Shown: positions 46,694 through 56,052, numbered from the stretch's first letter. The stretch is 64,000 nt of DNA from Betaproteobacteria bacterium (GCA_013298695.1 JAAFIS010000005.1:1-64000), one strand, 5' to 3'. Numbers and translations are program-made. The notes: a model not told the origin generated them from the sequence alone.

Positions 46694-48100
46694 TCACTCG
46701 TCTTCGAGTCGCATGCCAAGGCGTTCAAGGCGATAGCGCATTGAGCGAAATGTAATTCCCAGTAATTTCGCCGCTTGCGTGCGATTACCGCGTGTTTGCG
46801 TGAGCGCAAGATCAAGCGTTTCGCGTTCGCACTGGTCGAGGTAGTCCTGCAGCGGAACGCGCCCTGCGAGCGTTCCGGTGCCCGAGCTACCGTCGCTTTG
46901 CGCCGCACGAGTGACTGGGTTGTCGTCAATGGTCAGTCGTAGATCTGCCGCTGTCACTCGGTCGGGCGATTCCGCAAGAGCGACTGCGCGCTCAAGCACG
47001 TTTTCGAGCTCGCGAACGTTGCCCGGGAACGCGTATTTGCACAACGCGGAAACCGCGTCGGGTTGCAACAAATCGGTATCGGTACCCGCTAGGCGGGCAA
47101 GGATCTTTCTCGCAATCACCGGTATGTCGGTAGAAATCTCGCGAAGCGAAGGCATCGAAACTTGCAGCACGTTCAAGCGGTAGAACAGGTCCTGCCGAAA
47201 CTTTCCGCTCGCAACGAGTTCACCCAAGTTCTTGTGGGTCGCGGACACGATTCGAACGTCGACATCTTCTTCAACACTCGCGCCGACTTTTCGAACACGC
47301 TTTTCCTGGATCGCGCGCAGCAGTTTTACCTGCAAGGTGAGAGGAAGATCGGCAACTTCGTCTAGAAACAGCGTGCCACCCGATGCAGATTGAAAAAAGC
47401 CATCGCGGTCAGTGTCGGCACCAGTAAACGCGCCTTTGCGATAGCCAAAAAATTCGCTCTCCATGAGCGTTTCGGGGATAGCGCCGCAGTTCACGGCAAT
47501 GAACGGGCCGCCCGCACGAGGCCCGCTTTGATGCAAGATGCGTGCAGCCAGCTCTTTGCCGGTGCCCGATTCACCATGTATGTGAACCGGAGTAAGCGTT
47601 TTCGCAAGGCGCAGCAGCATCGCTCGCAGATTGGCGATGAGCGCTGATTCACCCATCAGTGGGCTGTCAGCGGTTGCTGCCGGCGCGGCGGCCACGGCAA
47701 CTTTCGCGGCTGCCTTATCGGGCACGCGAATGGCGGACTTCACCAATGTGCGTAGCTGTTCAATGGAGACGGGCTTCGCGAGGTAATCGAAGGCGCCGGC
47801 TTTCAACGCTGCGACTGCGTTGTCCGCGTTACCGAACGCGGTGATTACGGCGCACGGCAGATCGAGTCCTTTTGACTGAATCACGCCAAGCACACCGATG
47901 CCGGTGCCGTCCCCGAGCTGCATATCGGTGAGGCAGAGCGCGTAAGTGCCGCGTTCGAGCGCGGCCACACCCTCAGCGTATGAATCAGCGGTGACCACTT
48001 CAAGCCCCAGCTTCGTGAGCGTTAAGCGCATCAAAGTGAGCAGATCGGGTTCGTCGTCGATTACCAGGACGCGCGGTGTAGCTTCGAGGCGTTTTGCCAT
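46694..48100 (-). CDS. pilR: Sigma-54-dependent response regulator PilR
   Basis: The 468 residues have a receiver domain (phospho-acceptor D59 in LCLTDMQLGDGT), an AAA+ domain with GESGTGKE, GAFTGADTDRDG and the sigma-54 contact GAFTGA, and a Fis-type HTH at the end (LAGRVPLQDYL, then TRGNRTQAAKLLGI). PilR, phosphorylated by PilS, activates pilA and type IV pilus genes through RpoN. It begins three bases after the pilS stop. No pilA is in the window. Confidence 0.95.
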   Translation of the reverse strand: MAKRLEATPRVLVIDDEPDLLTLMRLTLTKLGLEVVTADSYAEGVAALERGTYALCLTDMQLGDGTGIGVLGVIQSKGLDLPCAVITAFGNADNAVAALKAGAFDYLAKPVSIEQLRTLVKSAIRVPDKAAAKVAVAAAPAATADSPLMGESALIANLRAMLLRLAKTLTPVHIHGESGTGKELAARILHQSGPRAGGPFIAVNCGAIPETLMESEFFGYRKGAFTGADTDRDGFFQSASGGTLFLDEVADLPLTLQVKLLRAIQEKRVRKVGASVEEDVDVRIVSATHKNLGELVASGKFRQDLFYRLNVLQVSMPSLREISTDIPVIARKILARLAGTDTDLLQPDAVSALCKYAFPGNVRELENVLERAVALAESPDRVTAADLRLTIDDNPVTRAAQSDGSSGTGTLAGRVPLQDYLDQCERETLDLALTQTRGNRTQAAKLLGITFRSMRYRLERLGMRLEDE

Positions 48101-48103
48101 GAC

Positions 48104-49777
48104 TTAGAGTTTCACTATTGCAAGTGGCAATTCAAGCACGAATCGCGCACCAGTGGTTGATTGCCCGAGGCGCACACTGCCGCCTGCGGCTTGCGCCAAT
48201 TCGCGCACCAGATATAAGCCGAGCCCGGTGCTCCCGCTTCCGCTGAAAAAAGGCTCAAAAATTTTGTCGACCATGTTCTTAGCGACACCGTCGCCGTCGT
48301 CGTGCACAGCGATGATCGCGCGCTGTGTTTCTGCGTTCGAACCAATCGTTACGCGAACGCTGCCTTTGTTTTTTCGTGAATGTCGCCACGCGTTGGACAA
48401 TAGATTGTTGAGCATCTCTTCAAGGTGACTCTTATCAACGCGCACCTTGACATCGCTGCTGGCGGCGAGCTGATAGCCGCCATGCGCGTTAATGTGCGGA
48501 ATCAATTCCTCGATGCATTCTTTGGTCATTGTGGGCAGCGACAGAATTTCCGGGGAGCCACGATCGCGACGCCCCAATAACGACACATCACGCACGATCC
48601 GGTCGATGCGCTCGGTGTTTTTATCAATCATTTTCGAAAGTGAAACCGCTTGCTCCGAAACTTGCACTTCTTCTGCCAAAAGTTGCGCGGCTTGCTTAAT
48701 CGCGGAGAGTGGATTTCTGATTTCATGTGCGATGCTCGCTGACAGGCGACCCAGCGCAGCAAGTTTGATTTGTTGAGCCTCGGCTTGCGCTTGGTCAAGA
48801 TCTTCCAAAAAGATGATCGTGCCTTCGTCTTTTTGCACGTCAATCGGCATAAATCGAGGCGCGAGTACTTTCGACTTCGCGAGCCCCGTTTCATTCTCTC
48901 CCCGGACACCGATGTTGACCGTGATCGGGGACCCATCAACTGTGCTGCCGTGTTGGACGAAACTGCGCCAGCGCTGGGCAAGCGTGGCGGACAGATCGTC
49001 AATTGACTGGTTTGGCCGCATTGCCGCGTCATCGCCGGTTAACCATCGTCTGGCACGCGGATTCGACATGATTACCGCGCCGTCGGCGTTGACTGCGAGC
49101 ACGCCGTCCGAGAGCTCGCTAATCACCATTTGATTGACCTGAGCGAAACGCCGTATGTCTTCGCTGCGCGAAATGGCTAGCCGTTCTGAGTCTGCCGCGC
49201 TGCCCCCCAAAAGCATACCGACGGCTGTGAGCAAGAAATAGCCCGCGCCGACGATGGCGGCCTGGGTGACGCCAGAGACGGACATGTTGCGCACGAACCA
49301 CTCTGCGAGCAGCAAGACGATCGTTGCTAACGCAGCGTGCGCAAAGGCGGTGCGACTGCGAAAAAACCAGCCGTGCGCCGCTGCAATCGGGAAAAGATAC
49401 GCCGCGTACGCAGTAATACGCGTTTGCGTGGAAACCAAAACGAACGCGATCAGCGCGAGGTCAATGCAGAGCTGAACGAGCAGCAAAGACGGCGTACGTC
49501 CCGTGAAAAGCGGCAGCGCGAACAGGCTGGTGAGCGCCCAAGCTGCATACGCAAAGGCGGCCGCGTAGGTCTCGATACTTGCGTCAGTGCCCGCTGCCAA
49601 CACCGCAAGCGCAACGCCCACGACGCCGCGATAAAGCGCCAACAAGCGCAGTAAGCGCAACCCGGTCGCGTCGATGTCGCGTGCGCGGTTGGTGTCGTCG
49701 CGCTTGTTGTCATCTTTTCGTTGCGTGCGCGAAGCGGCTCGCGAAGCCGAGCGGATTTGAGTGCCGGTAAGCGCCAC
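48104..49777 (-). CDS. pilS: Sensor histidine kinase PilS
   Basis: The 557 residues have a basic N-terminus (1-35), six membrane helices (about 40-205), a PAS-like part (about 225-320), then the HisKA motif SIAHEIRNPLSAI and the ATP domain NLLSNAWRH, DDGDGVAKN and GSTGLGLYLV. It is the sensor partner of PilR. I chose GTG 49777: AAGGTG is just upstream and it lies two bases after the stop of the PP0621-like gene. A longer frame to 49828 overlaps that gene. Confidence 0.93.
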   Translation of the reverse strand: MALTGTQIRSASRAASRTQRKDDNKRDDTNRARDIDATGLRLLRLLALYRGVVGVALAVLAAGTDASIETYAAAFAYAAWALTSLFALPLFTGRTPSLLLVQLCIDLALIAFVLVSTQTRITAYAAYLFPIAAAHGWFFRSRTAFAHAALATIVLLLAEWFVRNMSVSGVTQAAIVGAGYFLLTAVGMLLGGSAADSERLAISRSEDIRRFAQVNQMVISELSDGVLAVNADGAVIMSNPRARRWLTGDDAAMRPNQSIDDLSATLAQRWRSFVQHGSTVDGSPITVNIGVRGENETGLAKSKVLAPRFMPIDVQKDEGTIIFLEDLDQAQAEAQQIKLAALGRLSASIAHEIRNPLSAIKQAAQLLAEEVQVSEQAVSLSKMIDKNTERIDRIVRDVSLLGRRDRGSPEILSLPTMTKECIEELIPHINAHGGYQLAASSDVKVRVDKSHLEEMLNNLLSNAWRHSRKNKGSVRVTIGSNAETQRAIIAVHDDGDGVAKNMVDKIFEPFFSGSGSTGLGLYLVRELAQAAGGSVRLGQSTTGARFVLELPLAIVKL

Positions 49778-49778
49778 G

Positions 49779-50051
49779 CTACACCTTATTGAGCTGGTTG
49801 CAGTCGGCGCGACCGCAACTGGCACCATTTTTCGTGAGCACCGAATTTTTCTTTGGGATAAACACGCCGCAGCTCGTGCATTTCACCATCGCATCATCGA
49901 CTGGCGTGGTGTCTCGCCCGCTCTTCGCGTCGCGCTCGGCGCGCTCGTCTTTTTCCTCGCGCGCCTCGCGGCGAGATTTGTGGACTGAGATCATCCGCAA
50001 TGCCAGCAGCACCAAAAAGAAAACGACGATCCAAAAGATTATTTTTCCCAC
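49779..50051 (-). CDS. PP0621-family small membrane protein
   Basis: The 90 residues have one membrane helix (about 3-20, IIFWIVVFFLVLLALRM), a charged linker and a C-terminal cysteine motif (KCTSCGVFIP, then CGRADC) that could bind zinc. The family is of unknown function and is usually found before pilS, as here. The start is GTG 50051; no ribosome binding site is seen. Confidence 0.85.
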   Translation of the reverse strand: MGKIIFWIVVFFLVLLALRMISVHKSRREAREEKDERAERDAKSGRDTTPVDDAMVKCTSCGVFIPKKNSVLTKNGASCGRADCNQLNKV

Positions 50052-50113
50052 GGGGCAAAAAGGGCATTACGTGATATTTTTTGAGTCTAGCGCAACTCTA
50101 AGGATCGAAGCGT

Positions 50114-50521
50114 ATGAAGGACACTCCACACGAACCATGGGCCGCTTGGGCCGAGCAAATGCAAAAGTGGATGACTAACCCCGCAGCGGTCAATCCGTTT
50201 GCGGCGTCTCCGATGAGCATGTTTACCAACCCATTCGGCGCAGCTGGCGCGTCAAGCATGGACGCTGAATCGATCATGAAGTCGATTGATCCGCAAACGC
50301 TTGACCGACGAATTACCGATATGCGCGCCGTGGAATCATGGCTGAAACTTTCGCTAACGACGCTCGATATGTCAATTAAGACGATGGAAATGCAGCGCGA
50401 TGCGTATGCATCGTTCGCCAAAATGAGAGAAGCGGCGGGCGCGAATGTCGAGGCGATGTCGCAGAGCGTGAAGCGCTCGGCGAAGCGAGCGAGTCGAGCG
50501 ACTACGAAAACACGTCGCTGA
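50114..50521 (+). CDS. PhaM-like polyhydroxyalkanoate granule regulator
   Basis: The 135 residues have the central motif DPQTLDRRITDMRAVESWLK, then LTTLDMSIKTMEMQRDAYAS, as in PhaM, and a basic C-terminal tail rich in K, R and A (KRSAKRASRATTKTRR) suited to DNA binding. In Ralstonia, PhaM activates PHB synthase and ties granules to the nucleoid. The proposed role here is inferred; no PHB genes lie near. AAGGAT precedes ATG 50114. It is divergent from the PP0621 gene. Confidence 0.8.
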   Translation: MKDTPHEPWAAWAEQMQKWMTNPAAVNPFAASPMSMFTNPFGAAGASSMDAESIMKSIDPQTLDRRITDMRAVESWLKLSLTTLDMSIKTMEMQRDAYASFAKMREAAGANVEAMSQSVKRSAKRASRATTKTRR

Positions 50522-50571
50522 AATCAGCGAGTGACTTACTCGGCCGGGTTAAACGGGACTCTGTATAAAGT

Positions 50572-50654
50572 GCTGTTGTAGTTGGGGCAAAGGTCGTATT
50601 CGTCTTGTTGTTGACAAGTGATATTTTCAGCGGATGAGCCCAATTAAATAGACC
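50572..50654. repeat. Two-palindrome intergenic element, copy 8
   Basis: The first unit is weak (GTAGTTGGGGC at its right end, 50572-50588). The second is GCCCAATTAAATAGACC (50638-50654). The right ends are 66 bp apart. It lies between the convergent PhaM-like and ccmH genes. Confidence 0.55.
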
Positions 50655-50687
50655 GGACGGCTGAAGTGCAGCACGAGAATTACGCAG

Positions 50688-51167
50688 CTAGTCTGCGAGC
50701 AACTGGCGGGCTTTTTCGCGTTCTGATTCACTGAGCTCGGTTGTGGGCGACGCCAGCTCGCGGCGCTGGCGAAGGTTTCGCAGCATCAACCAACCGCCCG
50801 CAAGCAACGCCAGAAACGGGCCAATCCACAGCAGCACTGTCCCGACGCGAAGCGGGGGTCGGTACAACACAAAGTCACCGAATCGCTCAGTCATGTAAGT
50901 CTTGACTTCTGCCTCTGATTTTCCGGCCGCGAGCTGCGCGCGCACTTGATCTCGCATGTCGCGTGCAACCGGCGCATCACTATCGGCAACGGTTTGATTC
51001 TGGCAAACCAGACAGCGCAGCTCAGCGGAGAGCGCCTTCACGCGCTCTTCGAGTTTGGTGTCGCTTACCTGCGCAAACGCGATCGAGGCGCACATGAACA
51101 ACGAGCAGAACAAAACATACGGTGCGTATGCGTCCCGACGGGGGACCGAAAAAATAGTTCGACTCAC
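50688..51167 (-). CDS. ccmH: Cytochrome c maturation protein CcmH/CycL
   Basis: This thiol protein of 159 residues has a signal peptide (cleavage near SIAFAQV), the redox motif LRCLVCQNQ, then DMRDQVRAQLAAGKSEAEVK and a C-terminal membrane helix (VGTVLLWIGPFLALLAGGW). It presents apocytochrome c to CcmF. Length matches the short CcmH type. The start is GTG 51167, overlapping the ccmF stop (GTGA). The usual ccmG (DsbE) between ccmF and ccmH is missing. Confidence 0.94.
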   Translation of the reverse strand: MSRTIFSVPRRDAYAPYVLFCSLFMCASIAFAQVSDTKLEERVKALSAELRCLVCQNQTVADSDAPVARDMRDQVRAQLAAGKSEAEVKTYMTERFGDFVLYRPPLRVGTVLLWIGPFLALLAGGWLMLRNLRQRRELASPTTELSESEREKARQLLAD

Positions 51168-53164
51168 GCGAGCGCTTTCGACGCGCTCGACGCATCGCTA
51201 ACGGCGCTTTGTGTTGCGCGAGCACGGCGATAGCGAGGATCCAGCGCACCGAGCAAACCGCCGAGCGCCATGATCACGCAGCCGATCCAAATCCAGTTTA
51301 CAAACGGCTTGTAGTGAACGCGAACGACCCAACCGCCGCCGTCTTTCGCCGCAATTTCCTCGCCTAGCGACACGTACAAATCGCGGTCGAATTCACGATC
51401 AATCGCCGCTTCCGTCATTGGCATTGAGCGCTGCGATGCATAGAAGCGACGCTCAGGTCGAAGCACTTTATCGAGTTTTCCATTCTTGCTGAGCTCAAAG
51501 CGACCTTGCTTCGCGTTGTAGTTGGGACCCACAACATCGGTGACGCCCACGAACTTCACCTCGTAGCCCGCAATCGGTTTGATTTGGCCTTGCGTCATCG
51601 CCACGTCATGTTCTTTTTCAAACGCTTTCACTGCGGTGACGCCTAAGATAAACGCCGCGACGCCGAGATGGGCGACTTGCATGCCGTGATACGCAATCGG
51701 AATCTGTCGCCATTTGCTTGCCGTGTTCGCAAGCCCCGAAGCGTGGCGAACGCGGTCGCGGTAGCCTTCAACGATCCCTGCAAGCAGCCAGGCCGCGAAG
51801 GCGACGCCGAGACACGCGAGCACCGAGAAGCGAGGTGGAAACACTGCGCATAGTACAAACGCGATCGCCGCTACGATGGCGGGCCAGAGCATTCGTTTTT
51901 TCACCGCGCCGGCGTCATCTTCTTTCCAACGCGCGAGCGGCCCCACGCCCATCATCGCGATCAGCGGCAACATCAGCGGCACAAACACGATTTCGAAATA
52001 GGGCGCGCCTACGCTCACTTTGCCCAAACCGAATGCATCTGCAAACAACGGATACAAGGTGCCAAGCAGCACCGCGCCCGCAGCGACTACTAGAAAGACA
52101 TTGTTGCCTAGTAAGAAGGACTCGCGCGAGAGCAGACCAAAACGACCCCCATCACTCACCTTCGGCGCGCGCAGAGCATAGAGCGTGAGCGAACCTCCGA
52201 TGATCGCCACCAGGAAAGCCAGGATGAATACGCCGCGCTTGGGGTCCGTTGCGAACGCATGAACGCTGGTGAGCACACCCGAGCGCACGAGAAACGTGCC
52301 AAGCAATGACAACGAAAACGCGGCGATCGCCAGCAACACTGTCCACGCCTTGAATGCGCCGCGCTTTTCGGTTACCGCAAGCGAATGAATTAGCGCGGTG
52401 CCGACCAGCCAAGGCATGAACGACGCGTTTTCTACCGGATCCCAAAACCACCAGCCGCCCCAGCCGAGTTCGTAGTACGCCCAAAAACTTCCCAGGGCGA
52501 TCCCAAGCGTTAGAAAAATCCACGCCGCGATGGTCCAGGGCCGCGACCAGCGCGCCCACGTGGAATCTAGCCGTCCGCCCCAAAGCGCTGCAATGGCGAA
52601 CGCGAAAGTGACTGCCATGCCAACATAGCCCATGTAGAGCAACGGCGGATGGAAAATCATGCCGGGATCTTGCAGCAGCGGGTTCAAATCGCGCCCTTCG
52701 TTCGCCGCCGGGATGATGCGCTCGAACGGATTCGACGTGGCCAGCGTGAACGCAACAAATACGCCTGTAATCGCAGCAAGAACAACGAGGACGCGCGTGG
52801 TCAACACATCAGGAAGCTGTTTTGAATACAGCGCGACCGCAGCGCTCCAGCCAGTCAACATCAGCACCCACAACAACATCGAACCCTCATGAGAGCCCCA
52901 GGTCGCAGAGATTCGATATTGCATCGGCAGCAATGAATTTGAGTTTTGTGCGACGTTGGCCACGCTGAAATCGGCGTTGGCAAATGAAAGCATCAAGCAG
53001 GCAAATGAAACGGCCACCAGCGCGAAGCTAGTGAACGTTGATTGCCGCGCAAAACTCAACAATACCCGCCCGTTGCGTAAATTGGCGTAGGCGACGATGA
53101 CCGAGCTTGCCACGCAAATGAGCAAAGCGAGGACCAGTGCAAAATGACCTAGTTCAGCAAGCAT
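51164..53164 (-). CDS. ccmF: Heme lyase CcmF
   Basis: CcmF is the 666-residue heme lyase subunit with about 15 membrane helices. The heme-handling tryptophan motif GWGGWWFWDPVENASFMPWL is present, as are the N-terminal ATWGSHEGSMLLW and PGMIFHPPLLYMGYVG. It attaches heme to apocytochrome c in the periplasm. Only ccmF and ccmH are here; ccmABCDE and ccmG must be elsewhere. It is divergent from the COG3904-like gene, with 12 bases between start codons. Confidence 0.96.
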   Translation of the reverse strand: MLAELGHFALVLALLICVASSVIVAYANLRNGRVLLSFARQSTFTSFALVAVSFACLMLSFANADFSVANVAQNSNSLLPMQYRISATWGSHEGSMLLWVLMLTGWSAAVALYSKQLPDVLTTRVLVVLAAITGVFVAFTLATSNPFERIIPAANEGRDLNPLLQDPGMIFHPPLLYMGYVGMAVTFAFAIAALWGGRLDSTWARWSRPWTIAAWIFLTLGIALGSFWAYYELGWGGWWFWDPVENASFMPWLVGTALIHSLAVTEKRGAFKAWTVLLAIAAFSLSLLGTFLVRSGVLTSVHAFATDPKRGVFILAFLVAIIGGSLTLYALRAPKVSDGGRFGLLSRESFLLGNNVFLVVAAGAVLLGTLYPLFADAFGLGKVSVGAPYFEIVFVPLMLPLIAMMGVGPLARWKEDDAGAVKKRMLWPAIVAAIAFVLCAVFPPRFSVLACLGVAFAAWLLAGIVEGYRDRVRHASGLANTASKWRQIPIAYHGMQVAHLGVAAFILGVTAVKAFEKEHDVAMTQGQIKPIAGYEVKFVGVTDVVGPNYNAKQGRFELSKNGKLDKVLRPERRFYASQRSMPMTEAAIDREFDRDLYVSLGEEIAAKDGGGWVVRVHYKPFVNWIWIGCVIMALGGLLGALDPRYRRARATQSAVSDASSASKALA

Positions 53165-53176
53165 GAAGGGAGCGCG

Positions 53177-54190
53177 GTGATCGCGGATAAAACAAGAGCA
53201 CTAATTTTAGGCGCTTCGGTGGTTGTGAAGGCCTCGGTATTGGCTGCGTCTTTAGCTGCGTTCGGAGCACACGCGATGACGCATAGCGTGGCAGGGAACA
53301 CGCTCATTCTGAGCGGCGAAGTCGTGCATGCCGATTTAGAACGAGTGACCAGAACCCTTGAAAGCCGGAAAGACATCTCGAATGTAGTGCTTAGAAATTC
53401 GATGGGCGGCAATTCGTGGACGGGCTATCGACTCGGCGAGTTATTTCGAGCGCGCGCCATAAAAACTGCGGTTTCAGGCTATTGTGTGTCAGCGTGTTCA
53501 CGGCTCTTTTTAGGCGGGATTGAACGCCAATTTTCCGACGACTTTCCAGCGTCGATGACTTACGTCGGTTTTCATGGACACTACGATTTCGGAAAACTCA
53601 ATCCGGCAGCGGTCGAAAAAAATGATCAGATCGGCTGGACGCTGCGGTTTACCGATCAGCGCGTAAACCCAGCGCTGGTGAAACGATGGGCGGCGATTCC
53701 CATTCGTGCAGGCGATGTTCGCTTCTATCCTAGCGGCGCAAACGCCGCGCTCGGCGCAGAGACGTTTTACTGCGCGGGTACTGAATCGCGACGTCCGCAC
53801 ACGTGTGAGCGGCTGGCCACGGACGCGGTTCGCGAGGGCATCGTCACCAGCCGCGTGCTGTTCGCAAGTCCTGATGCCAGCAGCTTGGCGTTTAAGCAGC
53901 GCGAGCGCGAGTTCGCTACGTCTGGCTATGCTGCGTTCGGCGATCGCAAGGCGCAGGCGTTGCGATCGGCAAGCGTTGCGCGTGAGTACGCCGCATTTGT
54001 AAAAGCCGATTTACCAAAAGCGTTTGCGATTTCGTCTGATCTGCGAGTGAGCGCGTGGCGAGCGAAAAACAAATCAAGCGCTGTCGACGCACTTGCTGCG
54101 TGCCGCGCCATTGCAAAGCGCGCTTGCACACTCTACGCGGTGGACGAGCGCGTCGTCTACCGAGCCGACGCGGCTACACTCGCGCGCTAG
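53177..54190 (+). CDS. Exported ClpP/crotonase-like protein (COG3904 type)
   Basis: The 337 residues start with a signal-like segment (about 8-33). The core has NSMGGNSWTGYRLGELFRAR and the cysteine motif GYCVSACSRLFLGG. The C-x-S-A-C pattern with a later histidine (GFHGHYD, H133) recalls predicted periplasmic serine-peptidase-fold proteins, where S105 and H133 would be the catalytic pair; whether this one cuts peptide bonds is unknown. GTG 53177 has AAGGGAG upstream. An M14-type peptidase follows on the same strand. Confidence 0.7.
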   Translation: MIADKTRALILGASVVVKASVLAASLAAFGAHAMTHSVAGNTLILSGEVVHADLERVTRTLESRKDISNVVLRNSMGGNSWTGYRLGELFRARAIKTAVSGYCVSACSRLFLGGIERQFSDDFPASMTYVGFHGHYDFGKLNPAAVEKNDQIGWTLRFTDQRVNPALVKRWAAIPIRAGDVRFYPSGANAALGAETFYCAGTESRRPHTCERLATDAVREGIVTSRVLFASPDASSLAFKQREREFATSGYAAFGDRKAQALRSASVAREYAAFVKADLPKAFAISSDLRVSAWRAKNKSSAVDALAACRAIAKRACTLYAVDERVVYRADAATLAR

Positions 54191-54230
54191 AAATTAACAT
54201 CGCGTGGGCGGCGCGGAAGAGGTATTCACG

Positions 54231-55115
54231 TTGATAGTTAGGGCTTATCGCGTCACGGCGCTCTTTTTTTCTGTGTTAACTGGAATTGCATACGCCGCGA
54301 ATGCGGCTCCTGGGCAAACAACGGCGGCGAACTCGCTGACGCAGCAATGTCAACAGCTCGGGAAGCTGCTCAAACTCCGCACCGACTCCGTTTGCGCGCC
54401 CGCTGCAAACGGCGCGATTTCAGTGGCGTCCAGCCATCAACAGCGCTCGATTTTTGCGGTGCGCCGCGGCGCAAAACTGTCGGAGCCGAGCGCCACGCGC
54501 GTCTTAATTTTGGGGGCGGTTCACGGCGACGAGTTGACGGCGGGCTGGCTTGCCTTGCAGTGGGCCGGCTTCGACGTGCCGCGCTCGCCGAAGCGTGATT
54601 ACGCTGTGCTGCATGTGCCGATTACCAATCCTGACGGGGTTTTCGAGACGAAGCCGAGCCGCGTGAACGGTCGCGGTGTCGACTTAAATCGAAATTTCCC
54701 CACGCCGAATTGGAAAGCGGAATCCGCAAAATGGTGGAACGAGAAAACCAAACGCGACCCGCGACGTTTTCCAGGCAACACTGCGGCCTCAGAGCACGAA
54801 ACTCGATACGTGATGCGGGTGATCGAAACGTTTCAACCGACGGTGGTCGTCTCGATCCATGCGCCACTCGGCGTGCTCGACTACGACGGCGGCGGTTTGC
54901 CACCCCAGCGCATTGGTTCGATCTGGCTCGACATGCTCGGCATCTATCCTGGAAGCCTCGGTCACTACGCGAGTCGAATCCGCGGCGTTCCCGTGCTGAC
55001 GGTTGAGTTGCCGCACGCGATTAACGCTGTCAACGATACAGAATCGAGAAAAATGTGGCGGGATTTGTTCGTCTGGATCGACAAATACTCAAATCTTGAT
55101 AGTCAGTCGAAATAA
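54231..55115 (+). CDS. Exported M14-family zinc carboxypeptidase/amidase (MpaA-like)
   Basis: The 294 residues start with a signal peptide (ending near AYAANA). The zinc site is H98/E101 (GAVHGDEL) and H210 (SIHAPLG), with E259 (TVELPHA) as catalytic base; DLNRNFP (151-157) binds substrate. The arrangement is like murein peptide amidase MpaA, which cuts the gamma-D-Glu-diaminopimelate bond, but MpaA is cytoplasmic while this protein is exported. I chose TTG 54231 with GGAAGAGG eight bases upstream; a GTG at 54204 is in frame. Confidence 0.85.
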   Translation: MIVRAYRVTALFFSVLTGIAYAANAAPGQTTAANSLTQQCQQLGKLLKLRTDSVCAPAANGAISVASSHQQRSIFAVRRGAKLSEPSATRVLILGAVHGDELTAGWLALQWAGFDVPRSPKRDYAVLHVPITNPDGVFETKPSRVNGRGVDLNRNFPTPNWKAESAKWWNEKTKRDPRRFPGNTAASEHETRYVMRVIETFQPTVVVSIHAPLGVLDYDGGGLPPQRIGSIWLDMLGIYPGSLGHYASRIRGVPVLTVELPHAINAVNDTESRKMWRDLFVWIDKYSNLDSQSK

Positions 55116-55120
55116 AGGAT

Positions 55121-55142
55121 TAGCCCAATTAAAATTGGGCTA
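55121..55142. repeat. Single palindrome overlapping a stop codon
   Basis: TAGCCCAATT (55121-55130) and AATTGGGCTA (55133-55142) form a perfect 10-2-10 palindrome. Its right arm contains the TAG stop of the methyltransferase on the minus strand. No second unit lies 66 bp away on either side. It is between two convergent genes. Confidence 0.85.
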
Positions 55143-56018
55143 CACGTTTTGAGCTGAAGATGTGTTCTGGCTTAAAAACCGACCAGCAAGCGCGCCGAGT
55201 CCGAATGTGTCGATCACGTCGTTGAGTTTCGCTTGCCCCTTTGCGCGCGGCAAATTCTTGAACTCGGCGATGATGAGTTCGTTTTTCATCGAATGTTCCC
55301 AACCCACAAGTTCGGTCACTGTGACCTTGTAGCCGCTTGCTTCAAGCCGTAAGCCGCGCAACACGTTGGTGATCTGCGCGCCAAACTCACGCGCTTGAAT
55401 CGGATGTTTCCAAAGTTCGGTGAGTGAATTTTTCGCCAGCGCGGTGCCCTTATCGTCCCGGAAAAACGCGGCGACTTCGGCTTGGCAGCATGGAACGAGC
55501 ACAACGTATTTGGCGCGTTTCGCAATCGCAAACGAAATCGCATCGTCAGTGGCGGTGTCGCACGCGTGAAGTGCGGTCACTACATCCACGGCGTCTGGAA
55601 TTTCGCTTGCATCAAGCGCGTTTGCCGCGCTCACATTCAAAAACGTCATGCCTTCAAATTTCGCTTCGCGCGCAAGCTCGCGTGCACGGGTGACCAGTTC
55701 GTCTCGCGTTTCAATGCCGTAGACCGCATGCGGTTTATCGAGCGATTTCAAAAAGCGGTCGTACAACATGAAACCAAGATACGACTTTCCCGAGCCGTGG
55801 TCGACGACAGAAATTTTCCCGCGCTCCGCCAATGTCGCTTCAATCAAGGGCTGCATGAATTGCAGCAAATGATTCACTTGCTTTAACTTGCGACGTGAAT
55901 CCTGATTGATCTTGTCGTCACGGGTGACGATGTGCAAGGCTTTGAGCAGTTCGATGGATTGGTCAGCGCGCAGGTTGAGCTGCTCGTGCAACGTCGGGAC
56001 GTTTTTATTCGTTTTCAC
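55140..56018 (-). CDS. Class I SAM-dependent methyltransferase (Methyltransf_32-like)
   Basis: The 292 residues contain ISVVDHGSGKSYLGFMLYD (SAM-binding loop), YGIETRDELV (acidic residue after strand 2), TALHACDTATDDAI, and VVLVPCCQAEV. The HACDTATD and PCCQ elements point to the Methyltransf_32 group, some of which modify RNA. The substrate is unknown. The GTG at 56018 is used; no ribosome binding site is clear. The ddl gene is divergent. Confidence 0.8.
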   Translation of the reverse strand: MKTNKNVPTLHEQLNLRADQSIELLKALHIVTRDDKINQDSRRKLKQVNHLLQFMQPLIEATLAERGKISVVDHGSGKSYLGFMLYDRFLKSLDKPHAVYGIETRDELVTRARELAREAKFEGMTFLNVSAANALDASEIPDAVDVVTALHACDTATDDAISFAIAKRAKYVVLVPCCQAEVAAFFRDDKGTALAKNSLTELWKHPIQAREFGAQITNVLRGLRLEASGYKVTVTELVGWEHSMKNELIIAEFKNLPRAKGQAKLNDVIDTFGLGALAGRFLSQNTSSAQNV

Positions 56019-56052
56019 TGACGAAGCATAGCGTGCCCATACAATTCAACTC

